Shown piece by piece: positions 1 through 8,537 of a DNA stretch of 64,000 nucleotides; the first letter of the stretch is position 1, and the number at the start of each line of letters is the position of its first letter. The notes below the pieces were generated by a model. The model was not told the origin of the DNA. It worked only from the letters and a program-made list of their open reading frames with translations, and made no database searches. Origin of the DNA: Psychrobacter sp. P11G3 (GTDB taxonomy: Bacteria; Pseudomonadota; Gammaproteobacteria; Pseudomonadales; Moraxellaceae); NCBI RefSeq assembly GCF_001435845.1, contig NZ_CM003596.1, forward strand, positions 744,001 through 808,000, written 5' to 3'. The position numbers were made by a program, and so were the translations under genes.

Positions 1-219
1 ATAGTCATCTAATTTGCGTCGTTTTTGCCCTGCCAAACAGTAATGAGCAATTTCATGTAATAGGCTTCTTGGGTAGTTTTCTTTAAAAAAGATCTTCGCA
101 TTTGTATCTGCTTTTGGCGCTTCATAGTAGGGTTCATCTACTCCACCAATTATGGTTAGAGTAGGAAAAAGATGTTCAAATAAAATTTTTAGTTTGTTAC
201 ACAAATGATCGTCATTCAT
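1..219 (-). CDS. epmC: EF-P hydroxylase EpmC (YfcM family), N-terminal part
   Basis: The reverse strand reads an open frame from an ATG at 219 to the window edge (73 codons, no stop). It contains LLHEIAHYCLAGQKRRKLDDY near residues 53-73, which matches the conserved metal-binding HExxH-like segment of EpmC (LHEIAHWCIAG...RR in enterobacterial YfcM). EpmC hydroxylates the modified lysine of elongation factor P in the cytoplasm. The gene is cut by the window edge. It is a housekeeping gene and marks the chromosomal side of the mobile element that begins just upstream of it. The family call comes from motif recognition only. Confidence 0.75.
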   Translation of the reverse strand, partial: MNDDHLCNKLKILFEHLFPTLTIIGGVDEPYYEAPKADTNAKIFFKENYPRSLLHEIAHYCLAGQKRRKLDDY

Positions 220-322
220 AGGAATACTTTTAAGGCATCTTAATAGCCGTAATATGAGAAATAAAGCTTTAGAGAGGCTTTATTCATAGATTGTATTTGA
301 GCTAAACAGGAACAAGATTAAG

Positions 323-742
323 CTATTTATTAGATCTTTTCACTAATCTTATATGTGGAGAATCTGCTAACTCTCTTTGAAGTTCAAAATTCTGTCTTAG
401 AATGTTAAGATAATCTTGCATTATAATGTCATATTCTTCTTTTATCATGTCGTATTTCAAATTAGCTTTGATTTTGAGCTCTTTTTCATGTTTTAACTTA
501 GTAGAAGTATTAGGTTTTTCTTGAGCACGATTTTTGCGTTCTTCTTCCGCTTTTGTTATTGCTTCGCAAAGTTCTGGATATCTCTCATTACGGACATACC
601 CTTTTCCTTTACCTGCCTCTCTACCTACAGCGTCTCTAGTAAACTTAAACCGTGATGACTTTGTATTGACAATTTTGGCTGTACCATCTTGTAGACGATT
701 CAAAGCATCCCAATAAGCCTGTTCTGCCTGGCTAGTTTTCAT
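323..742 (-). CDS. small coiled-coil protein of a multi-recombinase element (TnpC-like)
   Basis: This 139-residue basic protein is the last gene of the leftward recombinase operon; its start is 2 bp past the stop of the preceding integrase gene. The N-terminal half (RDAVGREAGKGKGYVRNERYP, about residues 37-57) looks like a short DNA-binding helical region. Residues 65-125 are rich in K, E and L, as in a coiled coil. Tn554 carries two tyrosine recombinases followed by a 125-residue accessory protein, TnpC, with the same position, size and charge pattern, so I infer an accessory role in transposition. I see no catalytic motif. The link to TnpC is by context and character, not by a residue-level match. 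Confidence 0.6.
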   Translation of the reverse strand: MKTSQAEQAYWDALNRLQDGTAKIVNTKSSRFKFTRDAVGREAGKGKGYVRNERYPELCEAITKAEEERKNRAQEKPNTSTKLKHEKELKIKANLKYDMIKEEYDIIMQDYLNILRQNFELQRELADSPHIRLVKRSNK

Positions 743-743
743 G

Positions 744-2783
744 TTATTTCTCTTGATTTACTTCTAATACTGAAAGAAGACTGTCTATTTTTTTAATACT
801 CACTTCGTATTCATGATGAACACGCTTTGGAATATCTAAAGTGAGTTGAGACTTATAAAAATCTTTAGTTTGTAGCAAAATACTTTTGGATTCTGGTGAA
901 AACACCGCATTTTCACAGCTAATACAAGCAGATGCCAATACACCAGCACCTTTATCACAAGGTTTAATAGACATACATCCGCCAACTAAAGTAGATCGAT
1001 AACGAATTTTGCCATTTTTGACTGCTTTCTTAGTACTATTTCTATTATCTAAGAACTTAGGAAGCTTATTCTCTACTTTTCTTTTTTGTAGATTTTTACC
1101 AGCTGCACCAGTTAGTGTCACCCTGCTATCTAACAATTCATGCAAATTATCTGACTCTACTCTTGCTTGGGCCTCCTGCCATTCCTTTTGCATAGCTTTG
1201 ACTTCAGGGCCGTTGCCTAAAATATTTATCGCTCTAGAGTTTGAGTCCGTGTAATAGACTGTCATCATCATGCTTATATGTTTTAGCTGGGATTTAAGAG
1301 TAGGATATGAAACATAACCACTAGAAGCAGCATACACGGCTAAGGAGCGTCTAAACTGATGAAAGCCTAAAGGCCAAGGCTTACCTAATTTAATATTATT
1401 AGATATTTCATCGCCGTATAAAAATTGACTGACTTCCTTTAAGTCTTGTTCTGAAATTAATAAGTGCTCTGATGACATTATTTTTTGAATGAGGTTGCTA
1501 TTTAAGGCAGTTGTTGCATAATCAAAATGCGGATGAGGCTTTCCAGATTTCCCATTTTCAATTGAAAAAAACAACGGTAACTTACTCTCATCTTCTGCCA
1601 CCTGACTCTTATTAGCAGACCAGTTCAAAGCTCCTTGAGTGATAAATTTAGCTGCTTCAAAAGCTTCTTCAACAATTGAACCTGTTACCCATTTTGTAAA
1701 TCTTGGTACTCCATTACTTTCCAATTTTGTTGTAGTTGACCATACTACAGGTATATTCCCAGTATCGGAATGAATATGTCTTAGCCCGTTGAAAGGGATA
1801 GATAGTAATTCATTTTTACGCATACCTGTAAACGCAGCTATAACAAAAGCGCTTTTCATCTGTATTTGACCTAAGCTGATTGTTAAACTTAACCAATTAG
1901 CATTCTTGATGATGTTTAAATCTGTTAATTCTGCTAAAATCTTAGTTAGCTTTGTATCTGTCTTCAAAGCAGTTTGCCAATAAAATCTGATTAAGCTTTT
2001 TTGTGATTTAGTAAGCTTACTCATAGGTACACTCTGATCTAATCTTAATGCTTCATCTCTTACTTTAGTACGTGCAGAAAAAACATATGAGATCTGCTCA
2101 GCGTGCTTATTAAAAACCTGCAAACTTTCAATGGTATCTTTTAGCAGGTTCTGATAAATACGTGAAGGAATGATCATGGTTTGAAGACTTTGAGAAGTCT
2201 CAGGGAAAGATTTTCTAGTCTTTCTTAGTTTGCTTGAAAATTCTTTTGAAGGTTGCATGTTACACCAAAAATTACTTTGATTTAAAACAGATGCTGTATC
2301 AATAAATCTTTGTATCTTGCCTAAATGCAAACCTATTTGTTTCTCCGTCGAACTATTAGTTACTAGGAAGTCGATTGCACTACTGTCAGTAAATATATTA
2401 TTAAAGTCAATATTATTGTTTACACAGTAACTAATTAGGAAGGATATAGCGACTATATCACTATTCAATTTTGACATAGAACATCCATTCATCTCACAAT
2501 TCCAATTGAGAGTAAATACCTTCAAAAACTTAACTGCTGATTTGAATTTTTTGCCGTCGGTATTAATAGATGAGGATAGGTTCCGAATTTTAGTTCTAAA
2601 ATTAATAGTTCTATGTGAATTGCTAGTAGCACTATAGTCCCAAATATCATCAGAGAATAATGATAAAGCATCTCCACTCTTGGAAAGCGTTACAATCAAA
2701 CCAGATGATGGGTTTTCGATTAGGTCTTTAGATATTGGTTGTATCTCTTTAACGAGGGGTTCACGCATCATTGTCTTGGTCAT
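744..2783 (-). CDS. tyrosine recombinase, third of the trio (canonical active site)
   Basis: This 679-residue protein has the C-terminal catalytic domain of phage-type integrases. Arg322 lies in GMRKNELLSIP, His475 and Arg478 in FHQFRRSLAVY, and the probable nucleophile is Tyr510 or Tyr511 in VYYTDS, with a preceding LKHIS that supplies the second His. A cysteine-rich tail follows (GGCMSIKPCDKG...ASACISCENA, about residues 600-630), resembling the zinc-ribbon-like tail of the large Tn554 recombinase TnpB. Its ATG overlaps the stop of the gene before it by 4 bp, so the two are probably translationally coupled. It probably cuts and rejoins element ends together with the other two recombinases. 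Target and ends are unknown. Confidence 0.8.
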   Translation of the reverse strand: MTKTMMREPLVKEIQPISKDLIENPSSGLIVTLSKSGDALSLFSDDIWDYSATSNSHRTINFRTKIRNLSSSINTDGKKFKSAVKFLKVFTLNWNCEMNGCSMSKLNSDIVAISFLISYCVNNNIDFNNIFTDSSAIDFLVTNSSTEKQIGLHLGKIQRFIDTASVLNQSNFWCNMQPSKEFSSKLRKTRKSFPETSQSLQTMIIPSRIYQNLLKDTIESLQVFNKHAEQISYVFSARTKVRDEALRLDQSVPMSKLTKSQKSLIRFYWQTALKTDTKLTKILAELTDLNIIKNANWLSLTISLGQIQMKSAFVIAAFTGMRKNELLSIPFNGLRHIHSDTGNIPVVWSTTTKLESNGVPRFTKWVTGSIVEEAFEAAKFITQGALNWSANKSQVAEDESKLPLFFSIENGKSGKPHPHFDYATTALNSNLIQKIMSSEHLLISEQDLKEVSQFLYGDEISNNIKLGKPWPLGFHQFRRSLAVYAASSGYVSYPTLKSQLKHISMMMTVYYTDSNSRAINILGNGPEVKAMQKEWQEAQARVESDNLHELLDSRVTLTGAAGKNLQKRKVENKLPKFLDNRNSTKKAVKNGKIRYRSTLVGGCMSIKPCDKGAGVLASACISCENAVFSPESKSILLQTKDFYKSQLTLDIPKRVHHEYEVSIKKIDSLLSVLEVNQEK

Positions 2784-4759
2784 AAACTTAAGCTTTTTCT
2801 GTTAGATTCTGAGGCTACAGTGAGAAAATTTATATGCTCATCCCAATACTCATTATAAATTTGCATTTTTATTTTTTGTTCAGCATCATCAACGAGTTCA
2901 ATTACTCTATTATCTTTTCCTTTAAGAATATTGATAATCTCGTCAATTCTAAATAGTGATGGTTCTATAGAGAGAAGATGATATTCAGGATCATCACGAA
3001 TCATAGAAGACTTTAGTAGAGCCTCCTTCAAACTTAATAGTTTATGTATATCTTCAAAATCTATATGAATTGCAAAAAATTCACAGAACAAACAACTTTC
3101 AAATGTAGCACAGGAAGGGTTGGGGGCTTCATTATTAAAGCCCAATGCCTTAACAGGATCATTATCTGATAGGTTAGAACAAGATCCTGCTGGTATTTTC
3201 TCCGTATCATAGTTAGTTGAAGTCTTGATAGATATAGTTTGTTCATTAGTTCGATTAGACCTAAGAACTGCGGTAATCATTTTTTCGTGATAATGATTCA
3301 TCTCTATTGCTTGAGACTCAATATCGATCGAAGTGTAAGATTTAGCTACTGTAGTTAAAGAGTTATTCAACTTCCTAGCTACTAATGACAAATTTCCTTT
3401 AGAATGTTTTATGTAGTATTCCGCACATAGGTTTCTAATGTCTCTAGCAGTAACCCTTTTAACCCCTTTAAAAAGTGGAGTATTGTCGTCAATAGAACTG
3501 ACAGAGCTACGTGCAAAACGCTTTAATTGACGATGTTCTCCAATACGCATAAACAAGTATTCTTGACAGTCTCCAGGAAGATGAAGGTTATCAACCCACT
3601 CTCTAAGTTTCAAATACTGTATGAGATAACGTTTTAAGTGAGAAGGAGCGGAAAATTCAATCTGTCTACCTGCTCGATATTTATGTTTTTTAGCAAAAGT
3701 TGATAAGCCAAGGTTTTCCAAATTTAAATCAGATATTTTCAAATCAAGTGTGGGTTGTATATTAGCAGCAGTGAAAGAAAGGTAAATGTAATAAAAGCAA
3801 TATGTACATAGGTTATAAGCATAAATTTTTCTAGAGTCTAAATTCTCATTGATCCATGTATTTCTGTTGTTTATTAATGTGTTTTTATAGAAATCTTTCT
3901 TAGTATGCTCACAATTATAATAATTTGATAAAGCATTTTTTACCTCATTAAAGGGTAAGGGTTCACCACTATTGTAGAAGCAATTAGGTAGTTTCTTTAT
4001 GCCATATTTTCTAGTTGAATCCCAATAATAATCATTACTTGATGATTTTGCTAAAGTAATAGGTATAGGGTAGATTTTATTTAATATGGCGTATGAGAAT
4101 TCATTAAAGTATGTAATGCAGGTTTGTAAGAAGTTTTTGAAGTCTTCTAATGAGGAGTCTCTTTCTTTACTGTTATGCCCCATATGACGATGCTTGGGAA
4201 TAATACTAAGTATATCGATATCAGATAAGTTATAAGCGATTTTTATGAAATCTCTTGCAGTATTTAGCTTGTCATAAAGAGTTGTAGTGCTTATAGATTT
4301 TGCACCACTTAAACGCGCCTTTTGATAGAGATTAATTTGATAATATTTATAATTAGATGCTAAATCATCTAAAGTAAGAGGCTTAGAGCCTTCAAAATCA
4401 CAAAAATCAAAAAAATATCTTAAATTATGAAGGTAACCTCGCACCGTTTCATCTCTCAACCCTTTTTGAAGGATTTCCCTAAGGTACCTTCTCAACCATT
4501 CTACACGTTCTATAGACAATGTTGATTCATCAACTAGGCCCGTAATATAGCTCTTAGTTTTATCTCGGGAATGACCAGAATCGTTCTCTCTATTGGTATA
4601 GCAGACTCTACCAATATCGACTTTAAAGGACACACCATCAGCTCTTGAACCTACAATTACTGTGTATTGAGGATCAACGATATCTTCTATTTGCTTAGTG
4701 CTTATCTCAATAAGCTGCCTGTCATTGAAAGAATTAGACATTATATTCGCCCTTATCAA
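2780..4759 (-). CDS. tyrosine-recombinase-like protein, second of the trio, degenerate active site
   Basis: This 659-residue protein has the fold landmarks of a tyrosine recombinase but lacks several catalytic residues. The helix that should carry Arg I reads AANIQPTLDLKISDLNLENL with no Arg. The box II motif reads ARDIRNLCAEYY, where the usual His is Arg. The last block LNNSLTTVAKSYTS keeps the Tyr but has Asn instead of His. A C-terminal cysteine cluster (GSCSN...PSCATFESCLFCEFF) resembles that of TnpB-type proteins. It overlaps the preceding gene by 26 bp and the next by 4 bp. I infer a structural or DNA-binding partner in a hetero-recombinase complex. Loss of residues could also be decay, but the frame is intact and coupled, which argues against that. 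Confidence 0.7.
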   Translation of the reverse strand: MIRANIMSNSFNDRQLIEISTKQIEDIVDPQYTVIVGSRADGVSFKVDIGRVCYTNRENDSGHSRDKTKSYITGLVDESTLSIERVEWLRRYLREILQKGLRDETVRGYLHNLRYFFDFCDFEGSKPLTLDDLASNYKYYQINLYQKARLSGAKSISTTTLYDKLNTARDFIKIAYNLSDIDILSIIPKHRHMGHNSKERDSSLEDFKNFLQTCITYFNEFSYAILNKIYPIPITLAKSSSNDYYWDSTRKYGIKKLPNCFYNSGEPLPFNEVKNALSNYYNCEHTKKDFYKNTLINNRNTWINENLDSRKIYAYNLCTYCFYYIYLSFTAANIQPTLDLKISDLNLENLGLSTFAKKHKYRAGRQIEFSAPSHLKRYLIQYLKLREWVDNLHLPGDCQEYLFMRIGEHRQLKRFARSSVSSIDDNTPLFKGVKRVTARDIRNLCAEYYIKHSKGNLSLVARKLNNSLTTVAKSYTSIDIESQAIEMNHYHEKMITAVLRSNRTNEQTISIKTSTNYDTEKIPAGSCSNLSDNDPVKALGFNNEAPNPSCATFESCLFCEFFAIHIDFEDIHKLLSLKEALLKSSMIRDDPEYHLLSIEPSLFRIDEIINILKGKDNRVIELVDDAEQKIKMQIYNEYWDEHINFLTVASESNRKSLSL

Positions 4760-6170
4760 ATGTTACGCCGAACGTATCTTGTATATCATTGAATTCTTTT
4801 ACTTCCGAGTCGAATTTTAGATAGGCCTCAGTGGTTGTTAGGCTTCTATGGTTTAACCTTTGTCTGACATGATCAAATATCTTAGAATCAGGGTATTCCT
4901 TAGCTCTAAGGTTTCTTACGATATTCATCCCATAGGTAGCACGCAAATCATGGAATGAAAAATTTTGAAGACTTGGTTCAAATTTTTGAACCTTGGAAAT
5001 GAATTTTTTTAATTCATTTCTTAAAGATTGGCCGTTTTTAGGTACCATAACGGGCGCTTCAGTGTTCCAAACTGGTTTAGGGTTGTTACGATTACGATCT
5101 ATAATTTCTCTTTCAGCAGTTAAATAGGGGTTTCCAGTTCGAGTTAAAAACACATAGTTATCGTCAGTATTTGCATAAAAGCTGTTTATATTTTGTCTTC
5201 TATGTTCCGCTCTTTCGCAATCTATATATGTTGCTAAATGATCAATTAGGTTACGTGAAAACATTAAGCGGTTTAGTCGCCCACCCTTTGAATCTGTTCT
5301 GTATTTATATCCAGTATTTATCACGGCATAATTTGAATCAGCATTTTGTTCTAAGTAGTGGAGAGCAGTTTTGATACAAGCAATAGAGAGAGTGCATACG
5401 CTTTGTTGTCTAGCTCCTGTTCCGAGAGCTATTCTTATCATTAGCTCTAACTCTATTGACGCATAGTTTTTATCAAATGCCCTGAAAATAATTTCTTGTT
5501 CTTCAGAGCTTAAAGGACGCAGACTGCCTCCATCTCTCAACTTACCTAGTGATGGTAAGGGTTTTCTGCTGCTTCTTAGCTTGAGATCATTTGTAATAAC
5601 ACTAATATTCCTCATTATTCCTACATTATTATGAATAGGTATAGAAACCTTCCTTTCTCTAAAGGGCTTATTCTCTATATCAGACTGAGATACGAATGAT
5701 TGATGCTGTATATAATTATAGAAATGAGCAACAGAGGACAGAATGTTATTAATGTATTGAGAGCTAAAGTCGTGCTGTTCTATTACAGCCTGTAAAAAAG
5801 CTTTGAATTTGCGAGGAACTCTTTGCTGATACTGGGTAGGTAAGTCTAAAAAGTGTTGGTTACTATGTTCTAGGTACTGTAGATAGTATTTTAGGTGGAT
5901 AGCTCTTGCGGATAACGTTTTCATATTTGAAAGCGCAGGAGTGTCTAGTTGTCCCATGAGATATAGGTTACCTATTTTCCAAGGTAAACCATCTGATTGA
6001 ATGATAACAGGCATTCTGAAGTGATAATCTGAGTTAGCTAAAGAGCTAAAAGTGTAATCGTAATCATTAGCCTGAGCAGTCTTTGACCAATTTGCATTCT
6101 GCAATCTAAACCGTCTTAGATAAATTACTTTTGCATTAGAGTCAAAAAGGTCTTTAAGAGAAGGTTTCAT
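4734..6170 (-). CDS. tyrosine recombinase/integrase, first of the trio
   Basis: This 478-residue protein is a full tyrosine recombinase. It has an N-terminal SAM-like DNA-binding region (about 85-170) and a catalytic domain with Arg254 (GARQQSVCTL), His407 and Arg410 (FHDLRATYG), His441 (LNHRSL) and nucleophile Tyr450 (TTEAYL). Its ATG overlaps the stop of a 51-residue RHH gene by 4 bp, and its own end overlaps the next recombinase by 26 bp. In Tn554-type elements the first recombinase (TnpA) is the smaller canonical one, as here. It probably directs insertion of the element; no attachment site could be placed. Confidence 0.85.
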   Translation of the reverse strand: MKPSLKDLFDSNAKVIYLRRFRLQNANWSKTAQANDYDYTFSSLANSDYHFRMPVIIQSDGLPWKIGNLYLMGQLDTPALSNMKTLSARAIHLKYYLQYLEHSNQHFLDLPTQYQQRVPRKFKAFLQAVIEQHDFSSQYINNILSSVAHFYNYIQHQSFVSQSDIENKPFRERKVSIPIHNNVGIMRNISVITNDLKLRSSRKPLPSLGKLRDGGSLRPLSSEEQEIIFRAFDKNYASIELELMIRIALGTGARQQSVCTLSIACIKTALHYLEQNADSNYAVINTGYKYRTDSKGGRLNRLMFSRNLIDHLATYIDCERAEHRRQNINSFYANTDDNYVFLTRTGNPYLTAEREIIDRNRNNPKPVWNTEAPVMVPKNGQSLRNELKKFISKVQKFEPSLQNFSFHDLRATYGMNIVRNLRAKEYPDSKIFDHVRQRLNHRSLTTTEAYLKFDSEVKEFNDIQDTFGVTFDKGEYNV

Positions 6171-6322
6171 CTCTTTTCTAGTTCACTGAGTTCTTTGGCT
6201 TTAAACATAAGCTTTTCTATATATTGAGATAACGAATGGAACTGGTTCTTTGCATCATTTATGGCAAAATTCTTAAGTTCTTTAGGTACCCGGACGTTCA
6301 TCTGAACCTTCTGATTTGACAT
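6167..6322 (-). CDS. small ribbon-helix-helix (Arc/MetJ-type) protein, leader gene of the recombinase operon
   Basis: A 51-codon frame starts with ATG at 6322 and ends in an ATGA overlap with the first recombinase. The protein starts MSNQKVQMNVRVPKELKNFA, a textbook RHH beta strand (VQMNVRVP) followed by helix A. Helix B is SLSQYIEKLMFKAKEL. RHH dimers of this size bind operators and commonly repress their own operon. The gene sits beside a near-perfect palindrome at 6354-6374 in the divergent control region, so I infer an autorepressor that limits recombinase expression. It is too short for usual ORF cut-offs and easily missed. Confidence 0.75.
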   Translation of the reverse strand: MSNQKVQMNVRVPKELKNFAINDAKNQFHSLSQYIEKLMFKAKELSELEKR

Positions 6323-6353
6323 GTATTTACCTCTTTAGGGTTTGTTACATAAT

Positions 6354-6374
6354 ATGATAGCATTATGCTATCAT
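6354..6374. promoter_or_regulatory. palindromic operator between divergent regulators
   Basis: ATGATAGCAT and ATGCTATCAT form a 10-bp perfect dyad around one central T. It lies 31 bp upstream of the leftward RHH-recombinase operon and 63 bp upstream of the rightward RHH/HTH gene. A dyad between two genes that both encode RHH proteins is the expected position for a shared operator. Binding is inferred. Confidence 0.6.
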
Positions 6375-6437
6375 TGCCGCAAGTTCCTTATGGTAATATT
6401 ATTTGTTTTAAATTCAATATTCTATTTGGGCTTTAAA

Positions 6438-7382
6438 ATGTCAAAAAATGTGCAGTTTAATTTAAGAATTCCTACTGAATTGAAAGCCCTGATCTCCGAT
6501 GCCTCAAAAGTTAGTGGACGTTCAATTAATGCCGAGGCACAGTATCGACTAGAAAAATCTTTTGAAGGTCAAGAAGGAAGTTATATCGAAGCTATCGACG
6601 ATTTAAAGAGTTTTTTTGATGCTCATTTACGTAGCGATCGCTTAAATCTACTATCTGGCAAACTAAATTTCCTCTTGAGTGAAGCTAAGGCAACTGATAG
6701 TTTTCATACCCCAAGTATTTCTAGAGTTGCTGAGGCCCTGGGATACAATAGTGTGGGCGTTACTGAGGATTGGTTTGAAGGGCGAAAAGAGCCATCGTTT
6801 AACGAATTAGAAAAATTAGCCACATACTTTGGATGCCAAAAGAATTGGCTCGTTCATGATGAAGGAAGGCCTTTCGCAAAAGAAACATTTGAGTTTGGTT
6901 ATGATATTGAAGAGAATGCTAGAAGCTTATTAAAAGGTAATAATGAAGATGAGGTTAAGTTGGTCTGGTTTGCTCGGAACAATACTGAAAACGGTGAACT
7001 AGTTATTATCAAGCATTACGATAGTTGGCATGGTTTGGTTCTAGACTCTCGTGTGCATGTCAGTGACAAAGTAGGTATAGGTGGCTCTGAAGACAGAGCG
7101 CTCCTATCCTTAACATTAAAGTATCTTTGTAAGTACCATATCTCAAAGATCAGAGGAGCAATAGTTTCAGAACCAGACTTTAACGAATTAATTTGGGCCA
7201 AACAAAATCCGATCAAAGTAATTGATAAGTATCGTCACAATTCTTGGATTGAAGATATTTGGGATAGGTCAATGTATTCAAAGAAAGCTAATAGTTACTG
7301 GAAAGGATGGAGTGAGATGTGCATGTCTAATGAACTTTATATTAGTGGACATGAGATTTTATCTAAAATATCTATAAAGTAA
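6438..7382 (+). CDS. RHH plus helix-turn-helix fusion regulator
   Basis: I start this 314-residue protein at the ATG at 6438 (MSKNVQFNLRIPTELKALI) because an RHH domain begins there; the longer frame upstream encodes an implausible hydrophobic leader. Residues 1-45 are Arc-like (FNLRIP strand; SGRSINAEAQYRLEKSF helix B). Residues about 90-145 resemble a phage-repressor-type HTH (SRVAEALGYNSVGVTEDWFEGRKEPSFNELEKLATYFG). The remaining 170 residues are not recognised. It is divergent from the recombinase operon across a palindrome, so it may be the switch controlling element mobility or lysogeny-like maintenance. Alternatively it is cargo. The combination of RHH and XRE-like domains in one chain is unusual. 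Confidence 0.6.
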   Translation: MSKNVQFNLRIPTELKALISDASKVSGRSINAEAQYRLEKSFEGQEGSYIEAIDDLKSFFDAHLRSDRLNLLSGKLNFLLSEAKATDSFHTPSISRVAEALGYNSVGVTEDWFEGRKEPSFNELEKLATYFGCQKNWLVHDEGRPFAKETFEFGYDIEENARSLLKGNNEDEVKLVWFARNNTENGELVIIKHYDSWHGLVLDSRVHVSDKVGIGGSEDRALLSLTLKYLCKYHISKIRGAIVSEPDFNELIWAKQNPIKVIDKYRHNSWIEDIWDRSMYSKKANSYWKGWSEMCMSNELYISGHEILSKISIK

Positions 7383-7408
7383 TTTGAGATAAAATAAGTA
7401 TGCCATAC

Positions 7409-8249
7409 TAGGGCGTGTCATCAATTAGCATAGATATTTCAGAATAAGCTATACTTAGATCGTATTTAGGAATTTGAGCTCAATGACTATGACAAGACGA
7501 CATGCCCTACGTGATGACCAATGGGAGAGAATTAAAGACATTCTACCTGGTAAACCAAGTGACGTTGGTGTTACTGCAAAGGATAACCGCTTGTTCGTAG
7601 AAGCGGTTCTGTACCGTTACAAGACCGGCATACCTTGGCGTGACCTACCTGAACGCTTTGGCGACTTCAGAGTGATTCATACTCGTTTTAGTCGCTGGTC
7701 AAAAAAAGGCGTATGGAAGCAGGTTTTTAATCAACTCTCTGAACAATCCGATGACGAATATGCCATGCTAGATGCCACGATTGTTAAAGCCCACCAGCAC
7801 AGTGCTGGAAAAAAAGGGATCAAGCCATTGGACGCAGCAAAGGTGGACTGAAGACTAAAATACATACTCGAACAGATGCATTAGGCAATCCTACTGGCTT
7901 TTATCTAACAGGTGGGGCAGCTCATGACCTGTGTGGCTCAGATGAATTGCTTGATGTCAGTATTAGCCAAACGTGGCTTGCCGATAAAGCTTACGATGCT
8001 GATGCCCGCGTTATTGAACCGATTAAAGCAGTGCAAGGTAATGCAGTTATACCATCTAAGTGTCATCGGCTGCAGCCAAGAGACTTCGATAAAGAGCTTT
8101 ATAAAGCGAGGCACCTAATAGAGAACTTCTTTGCCAAGATTAAGCAGTATCGTGCGATTGCCACTCGCTATGATAAGTTAGCCAGTCATTTCCTTAGTGC
8201 CATTCACTTAGTTTCTTGTGTCGTTTGGCTTAATTGATGACACGCCCTA
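7409..8249 (+). mobile_element. IS5-family insertion sequence (IS427 group)
   Basis: Perfect 19-bp inverted repeats TAGGGCGTGTCATCAATTA (7409-7427) and its complement (8231-8249) flank a two-frame transposase. The outer TA on each side is probably the TA target duplication usual for the IS427 group, making the element proper 7411-8247. It separates the recombinase element on the left from an ankyrin-like remnant and dsbD on the right. The ends look intact, so it may be mobile. Confidence 0.9.
7483..8237 (+). CDS. IS5-family transposase, made by -1 frameshift
   Basis: The first frame (ATG at 7483, stop at 7851) encodes MTMTRRHALRDDQWERIKDILPGK and the first catalytic Asp (AMLDATIVKAHQHSAG). 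The second frame continues GRSKGGLKTKIHTRTDALGN...LADKAYDAD...KARHLIENFFAKIKQYRAIATRYDK to a stop at 8237, supplying the other DDE residues. A run of seven A followed by G at 7809-7816 is the classic slippery site; a -1 slip there joins the frames. Programmed frameshifting at this point is typical of IS427-group elements. A TTG at 7474 would add three residues but the ATG is preferred. Confidence 0.85.
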
Positions 8250-8251
8250 AA

Positions 8252-8404
8252 GAAAATCAATAAATATGGACGTGCAAGGTAGCCATTACTCGTGGTAATG
8301 CGCCTTTAGCAATGTTGCTTTATTGTAATGAAAATAAGGGCACTATACTAGCGTTATTGCGAGCAAATACTGATGTAAATAATAAGGTAAGTAGTAATAA
8401 ATAA
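8252..8404 (+). pseudogene. ankyrin-repeat protein fragment (3' end)
   Basis: Downstream of the IS5 element a short frame reads GNAPLAMLLYCNENKGTILALLRANTDVNN and stops at 8402-8404. The spacing of G, A/PL, LL, and LL..A.ADVN-like residues is that of ankyrin repeats. No start or 5' part is present; upstream is the IS5 right end. I infer the tail of an ankyrin gene whose front was lost by insertion of the mobile DNA to its left. Confidence 0.5.
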
Positions 8405-8456
8405 TGCTAAACCAAGGATTTAGCGTCTATGTTAAAAAGGCTATTTAGTAAGATTG

Positions 8457-8496
8457 AAAAAGACAACGTCCTATTATCAAAGGACGTTGTCTTTTT
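8457..8496. terminator. bidirectional intrinsic terminator after dsbD
   Basis: A 16-bp perfect stem AAAAAGACAACGTCCT / AGGACGTTGTCTTTTT with an 8-nt loop carries A and T runs at both ends, so it can stop transcription from either side. It sits 42 bp beyond the dsbD stop. Confidence 0.85.
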
Positions 8497-8537
8497 AATG
8501 GGTAGAAATGATGTGGAATTTATCTACATTTAAACGA

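Noticed and set aside
6342..6437. Longer start of the RHH-HTH gene
   Set aside because: The extra 32 residues run through the palindromic operator and encode an unlikely leader; the RHH fold begins at 6438.
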